Below, in pieces: positions 61,083-64,000 of a stretch of DNA of 64,000 bases. The notes below the pieces were generated by a model that saw only the letters and a list, made by a program, of their open reading frames with translations, did not search any database and was not told where the DNA came from. The DNA is from Gluconacetobacter johannae (GTDB lineage Bacteria; Pseudomonadota; Alphaproteobacteria; Acetobacterales; Acetobacteraceae): the NCBI RefSeq assembly GCF_014174305.1, contig NZ_JABEQH010000011.1:61293-125292 (forward strand). The letters are read 5' to 3'. The position numbers and the translations under genes were made by a program. How positions within the stretch are numbered: position 1 is the first letter of the stretch; each line of letters opens with the position of its first letter.

Positions 61083-62348
61083 CTAGCCCGGATCGGCCGG
61101 CTGGGGGCGTGATGTGTCCATGATAGTTTCATGACGGTTCGATGACAGCCCATCGCCCAGCGGAAACCAGACGGTGAAGGATGTCCCCCGCCCCACCACG
61201 CTGTCGATCGCCAGCCGCCCGAGGTGGCGGTCGATGATGTGCTTGACGATCGCCAGCCCCAGCCCGGTGCCGGTGCGGCGCGCGGCGGTGCCCTCGACGC
61301 GATAGAACCGTTCGGTCAGGCGCGGCAGGTGGCGGGCCTCGATCCCCGGCCCGTTGTCGGTGACGGTGAAGGCGATCCCCGGCCGGGCGGCTCCGCCCTC
61401 GCCGGGGGCGGTGACGCGCACGCGCAGGCCGATCCGCACCGCGCGGTCGTCCGCGCCCGAGCCGTACTTGATCGCGTTCTCGATCAGGTTCAGCAGCACC
61501 TGCACGATCTGGTCGGCGTCGCCCGGAAAGGCCGGCAGCCCGTCCGGCGCATCGACATGCAGCGTGGCCGGCCCGCCCGCCAGCAGCGGCGCGGTCTCGT
61601 CGCGGACGCGCGCGATCGTCTCGGCGGGGTCCACCTGCCCGCGCGGCTTGCGGTGCTCGCTCATCTGCGCGCGCGACAGCATCAGCAGCCGGTCCAGCAG
61701 GCGCTGCATCCGCGCCGCCTGCGCGGCCATGACGCCCAGGAAGCGCTGCTGGGCCTGCGGGTCGTCGGCGGCGGGGCCGCGCAGCGTCTCGATGAAGCCC
61801 ATCAGCGCCGCCAGCGGGGTACGCAGTTCGTGGCTGGCATAAGCCACGAAGTCGGTACGCATGCGTTCCACCGCGTCCTGCTCGCTCCAGTCCAGCAGGG
61901 TCGCCAGCACCACCGATTCGCCATGCGCCAGGCGCACGCGCCGGAACTGCCCGCGCACCGCGCGGCGCACCGGCACGTCCAGCAGCATGTCGACCTCGCC
62001 CCGATCGCCGTCGCGCAGGCGCAGCAGTACCGATTGCGCCGCCGGATGACGGATGATCGCGCTGAGGCTGTCGCCGAACAGTTCCCACGCCCCCGGCCCG
62101 GCATGCAGGATGCGCCCGCCGGCATCCAGCACCAGGATCGCGGCCGGCACCAGGTCCAGCGTCTCGATCAGCCGCGACAGGGCATCCGCCGACGGCGGGG
62201 CGGCGCGGGCGGGGTCGATATCGGTCTTCGGCAGGGCATCGGCGCGCCGGCCGGCACGGGACGCCATGACGCGCCAGGCCATCACCGCCGCCGCCAGCAG
62301 CGCGGCCCCCGCCAGGATGTTCTCGGACCCGAATCCGGCCATGCTCAT
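61083..62348 (-). CDS. phoR: Phosphate regulon sensor histidine kinase PhoR
   Basis: 421 aa. One N-terminal membrane segment (ENILAGAALLAAAVMAWRVM), a PAS domain (ETLDLVPAAILVLDAGGRIL), H-box VAYASHELRTPLAALMGFIE, N-box NLIENAIKYGSG, G1 TDNGPGIEARHLPRLTERFY, G2 RRTGTGLGLAIVKHIIDRHL. The tail after FTVWFPLGDG is unusual, because its codons (LSSNRHETIM) form the pstS Pho box. It is 89 bp after phoB. Confidence 0.95.
   Translation of the reverse strand: MSMAGFGSENILAGAALLAAAVMAWRVMASRAGRRADALPKTDIDPARAAPPSADALSRLIETLDLVPAAILVLDAGGRILHAGPGAWELFGDSLSAIIRHPAAQSVLLRLRDGDRGEVDMLLDVPVRRAVRGQFRRVRLAHGESVVLATLLDWSEQDAVERMRTDFVAYASHELRTPLAALMGFIETLRGPAADDPQAQQRFLGVMAAQAARMQRLLDRLLMLSRAQMSEHRKPRGQVDPAETIARVRDETAPLLAGGPATLHVDAPDGLPAFPGDADQIVQVLLNLIENAIKYGSGADDRAVRIGLRVRVTAPGEGGAARPGIAFTVTDNGPGIEARHLPRLTERFYRVEGTAARRTGTGLGLAIVKHIIDRHLGRLAIDSVVGRGTSFTVWFPLGDGLSSNRHETIMDTSRPQPADPG
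61120..61148 (-). promoter_or_regulatory. Pho box for pstS inside phoR
   Basis: CTGTCAT (61148-61142), N4, CCGTCAT (61137-61131), N4, CTATCAT (61126-61120): three repeats with 11-bp spacing, 117 bp before the pstS start and within the last codons of phoR. Confidence 0.88.
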
Positions 62349-62437
62349 GCCCTGTCTGCCGCCCGATCCTTATTATGAATGACTCTGTGCCGGCACGCCT
62401 CCGGGCGGGCAAGCCCGGCCCGCCCTTGCCACGTGCG

Positions 62438-63160
62438 TTATTGGCTGGGGTCGTCCAGCGCGTAGCCCGCCGCCCGGACGGTGCGGACGATATCGGATTC
62501 GCCCGGTCCGTTCAGGGTCAGGCGCAGGCGGCGGATATGCACGTCCACGGTCCGCAGTTCGACATGCACGCCGCGTTCCCATACCCGCTGCAACAGATCC
62601 TCGCGCGAGAAGACCTGCCGGGGATGGCGCAGGAAAAATTCCAGGATCCGGTATTCCGTCGGCCCCAATGCCAGCGTGCGTCCATTGCGTTCGGCCCGGT
62701 GGGCCACGGTGTCCAGCGTCACGTCGGCGAAGCGCAGCATATGGTCCGCCGGCGGCGCGCGGCGCAGCAGGGCACGGATGCGCGCCTGAAGCGCCTCGAT
62801 GCTGCATGGCTTGACGACGTAATCGTCGGCGCCGATGTCCAGGCCGCGAATATTGTCGGCCTCGCCCGCACGGGCGGTCAGCATGATGATGGGCAGCGTC
62901 CGCATCACCTCCTGCTCGCGCAGGCGGCGGCAGACATCCAGCCCCGACAGGCTGGGCAGCATCCAGTCCAGCAACAGCAGGTCGGGACGACGGAGGGCGA
63001 CCTGCGCCAGGGCCGACGGTCCGTCCTCGGCCACGCCGACCTCGTATCCCAGCTTTTCCAGATTGTAGCGCAGCATCATCAGCAGCGCCTCGTCATCCTC
63101 GACCACCAGGAGGTAGGGCTTGCGCGCCGTACCCTCCCGCGCCTCGTGCGCGTCCGTCAT
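62438..63160 (-). CDS. phoB: Phosphate regulon response regulator PhoB
   Basis: 240 aa from ATG 63160; a GTG at 63187 is in frame but lacks a better site. Receiver domain with phosphoacceptor in RPDLLLLDWMLPSLSGLDVC, Thr/Lys in IIMLTARAGE and DDYVVKPCSIEALQARIRAL. OmpR/PhoB-type winged helix: LALGPTEYRILEFFLRHPRQ, VFSREDLLQRVWERGVHVEL, RTVDVHIRRLRLTL. It binds the Pho boxes upstream of pstS and the porin. The usual start of PhoB is shorter; the first 14 residues (to TARKPY) are an extension. Confidence 0.95.
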   Translation of the reverse strand: MTDAHEAREGTARKPYLLVVEDDEALLMMLRYNLEKLGYEVGVAEDGPSALAQVALRRPDLLLLDWMLPSLSGLDVCRRLREQEVMRTLPIIMLTARAGEADNIRGLDIGADDYVVKPCSIEALQARIRALLRRAPPADHMLRFADVTLDTVAHRAERNGRTLALGPTEYRILEFFLRHPRQVFSREDLLQRVWERGVHVELRTVDVHIRRLRLTLNGPGESDIVRTVRAAGYALDDPSQ

Positions 63161-63191
63161 CCTGCCTGATATCCCCTCGCCCCGCACCCCG

Positions 63192-63887
63192 TCACACCAC
63201 CGCCCCGCCGCGCGGCCGCACGACCGGCAGCAGGTCGCCGGTGGCGGCGTAATAGACCCGTTCGGCGATGTTGGTCGCGTGGTCGCCGATCCGCTCCAGG
63301 TTCTTGGCGATGAACAGCAGGTGCGTGCACGACCGGATCGTCCGCGGGTCCTCCATCATGTAGGTCACCAGTTCGCGGAACATCGCGGTATACAGCTCGT
63401 CCACCACCGTGTCGGACTGCCAGACCTCCACCGCGCGTTCGCTGTCGTGCTGGCCCATCGCGTCGATGGCGCGGCGCAGGTTTTCCTGCACCAGCCGGCC
63501 CATGTTACGCAGGCCGCCCAGCGAGATCCGGCCGTCGGCCGGGTCCAGCCGCAGCGAGCGCCGCGCGATGCTGGCCGCGCAATCGCCGATGCGCTCCAGG
63601 TCGCCGGTGATCTTCAGCGCCGAGACGACTTCGCGCAGGTCACCGGCCAGCGGCGCGCGCAGCGCCAGCAGGCGGATGGCCAGCGCCTCGACATCGCGTT
63701 CCAGCGCATCCACCTGCGGGTCGCATTCCGAGGCGCCGGCGGCCGCGCCCTCGTCGCGATCGACGATCGCGGCCATCGCCAGCGCCATCTGGTTTTCCAC
63801 GATGCCGCCCATCCGCGCCATCATCGCCCGGATCCGGTCCAGTTCCTGCTCGTAGCTGCTGACGGTGTGCGCGTGTTCGCGTGGCAC
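63192..63887 (-). CDS. phoU: Phosphate transport regulator PhoU
   Basis: 231 aa from GTG 63887, which has AGGGAG 8 bases before; a GTG at 63896 abuts the AGGGA and is less likely. Two PhoU helical bundles: HTVSSYEQELDRIRAMMARM ... LERIGDCAASIARRSLRL and EVWQSDTVVDELYTAMFREL ... IAKNLERIGDHATNIAERVY. It links the Pst transporter to PhoR and limits Pho activation. It is 17 bp after pstB and directly before phoB. Confidence 0.95.
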   Translation of the reverse strand: MPREHAHTVSSYEQELDRIRAMMARMGGIVENQMALAMAAIVDRDEGAAAGASECDPQVDALERDVEALAIRLLALRAPLAGDLREVVSALKITGDLERIGDCAASIARRSLRLDPADGRISLGGLRNMGRLVQENLRRAIDAMGQHDSERAVEVWQSDTVVDELYTAMFRELVTYMMEDPRTIRSCTHLLFIAKNLERIGDHATNIAERVYYAATGDLLPVVRPRGGAVV

Positions 63888-63904
63888 GATTCCCACTCCC
63901 TCGT

Positions 63905-64000
63905 TCAGCCGAAGCGGCCGGTGATGTAATCCTGCGTGCGGCGTTCGCGCGGGGCGGTGAACATCCGGTCCGCGCTGTCGACCTCGACCAGTTCGCCCAG
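63905..64000 (-). CDS. pstB: Phosphate ABC transporter ATPase PstB, C-terminal end (runs off right edge)
   Basis: The last 31 residues, [31 protein letters not shown], match the conserved PstB C-terminus (LVE-x-G/D-x-T...[10 protein letters not shown]). The rest of the gene, and presumably pstC and pstA, lie beyond 64000. Confidence 0.92.
   Translation of the reverse strand: MGELVEVDSADRMFTAPRERRTQDYITGRFG

Noticed and set aside
1..64000. CRISPR array or rRNA operon
   Set aside because: No regularly spaced repeats and no rRNA sequences seen; the repeated palindromes are irregularly dispersed.

Overview
The window is high-GC DNA from an acetic acid bacterium (Acetobacteraceae). The strongest pointer is the levansucrase-levanase pair lsdA-lsdB beside a type II secretion operon in the order G-O-E-F-H-I-J-L, the arrangement known from Gluconacetobacter diazotrophicus. 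The levansucrase is clearly homologous to the G. diazotrophicus enzyme as I remember it, but not identical, so a sister species or divergent strain is more likely than the type strain. Alphaproteobacterial Pho boxes, abundant TonB receptors and very GC-rich third codon positions fit the same placement.

Layout. 1-5929: type II secretion genes on the minus strand, running off the left edge. 6116-10053: a small lytic transglycosylase on the plus strand, then lsdB and lsdA on the minus strand. 10575-18281: LysR with divergent ygiD-yceI, a SatP-type acetate/succinate transporter, a PAP2 phosphatase, an unknown lipoprotein, a glyoxalase-fold protein and a TerC protein. 18562-21509: a decayed integrative element in the 3' end of tRNA-Tyr, with a HigB/HigA-like toxin-antitoxin pair as its only intact recognisable cargo. 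21683-27069: rlmB and small housekeeping or stress enzymes. 27266-33206: a tripartite RND efflux operon. 33773-40940: ilvD, a TonB receptor, a class II cyclic-nucleotide phosphodiesterase, a CBS protein and a nitroreductase. 41121-44189: a sulfur-stress module (TSUP exporter, Blh-type metallo-beta-lactamase-fold protein, peroxiredoxin, ArsR). 44177-57747: an uptake and catabolic island containing aldolase, aldo/keto reductase, TauD dioxygenase, TonB receptor, MFS carrier, Gfo/Idh/MocA oxidoreductase, SsuD-like flavin monooxygenase, a 2OG-Fe oxygenase, LysR and an amino-acid-type ABC transporter. 57861-64000: the phosphate regulon (porin, pstS, phoR, phoB, phoU, pstB).

How the parts fit. Exported LsdA and LsdB act on sucrose and levan outside the cytoplasm and depend on the adjacent secretion machine. 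The 41-58 kb region reads as sulfur or organosulfur handling: two different desulfonase-type oxygenases, outer-membrane and inner-membrane uptake, and a nearby sulfite-type exporter with persulfide detoxification. A near-identical operator-like sequence lies in both divergent promoter regions of this island (47136-47156 and 52089-52109), which suggests one regulon. The Pho genes have classic three-repeat Pho boxes upstream of both the porin and pstS; the pstS box lies inside the phoR coding region.

The window is also sprinkled with short modular palindromic repeats (about 50 to 100 bp) at gene ends. Some of them supply stop codons or appear to have altered the ends of neighbouring reading frames.
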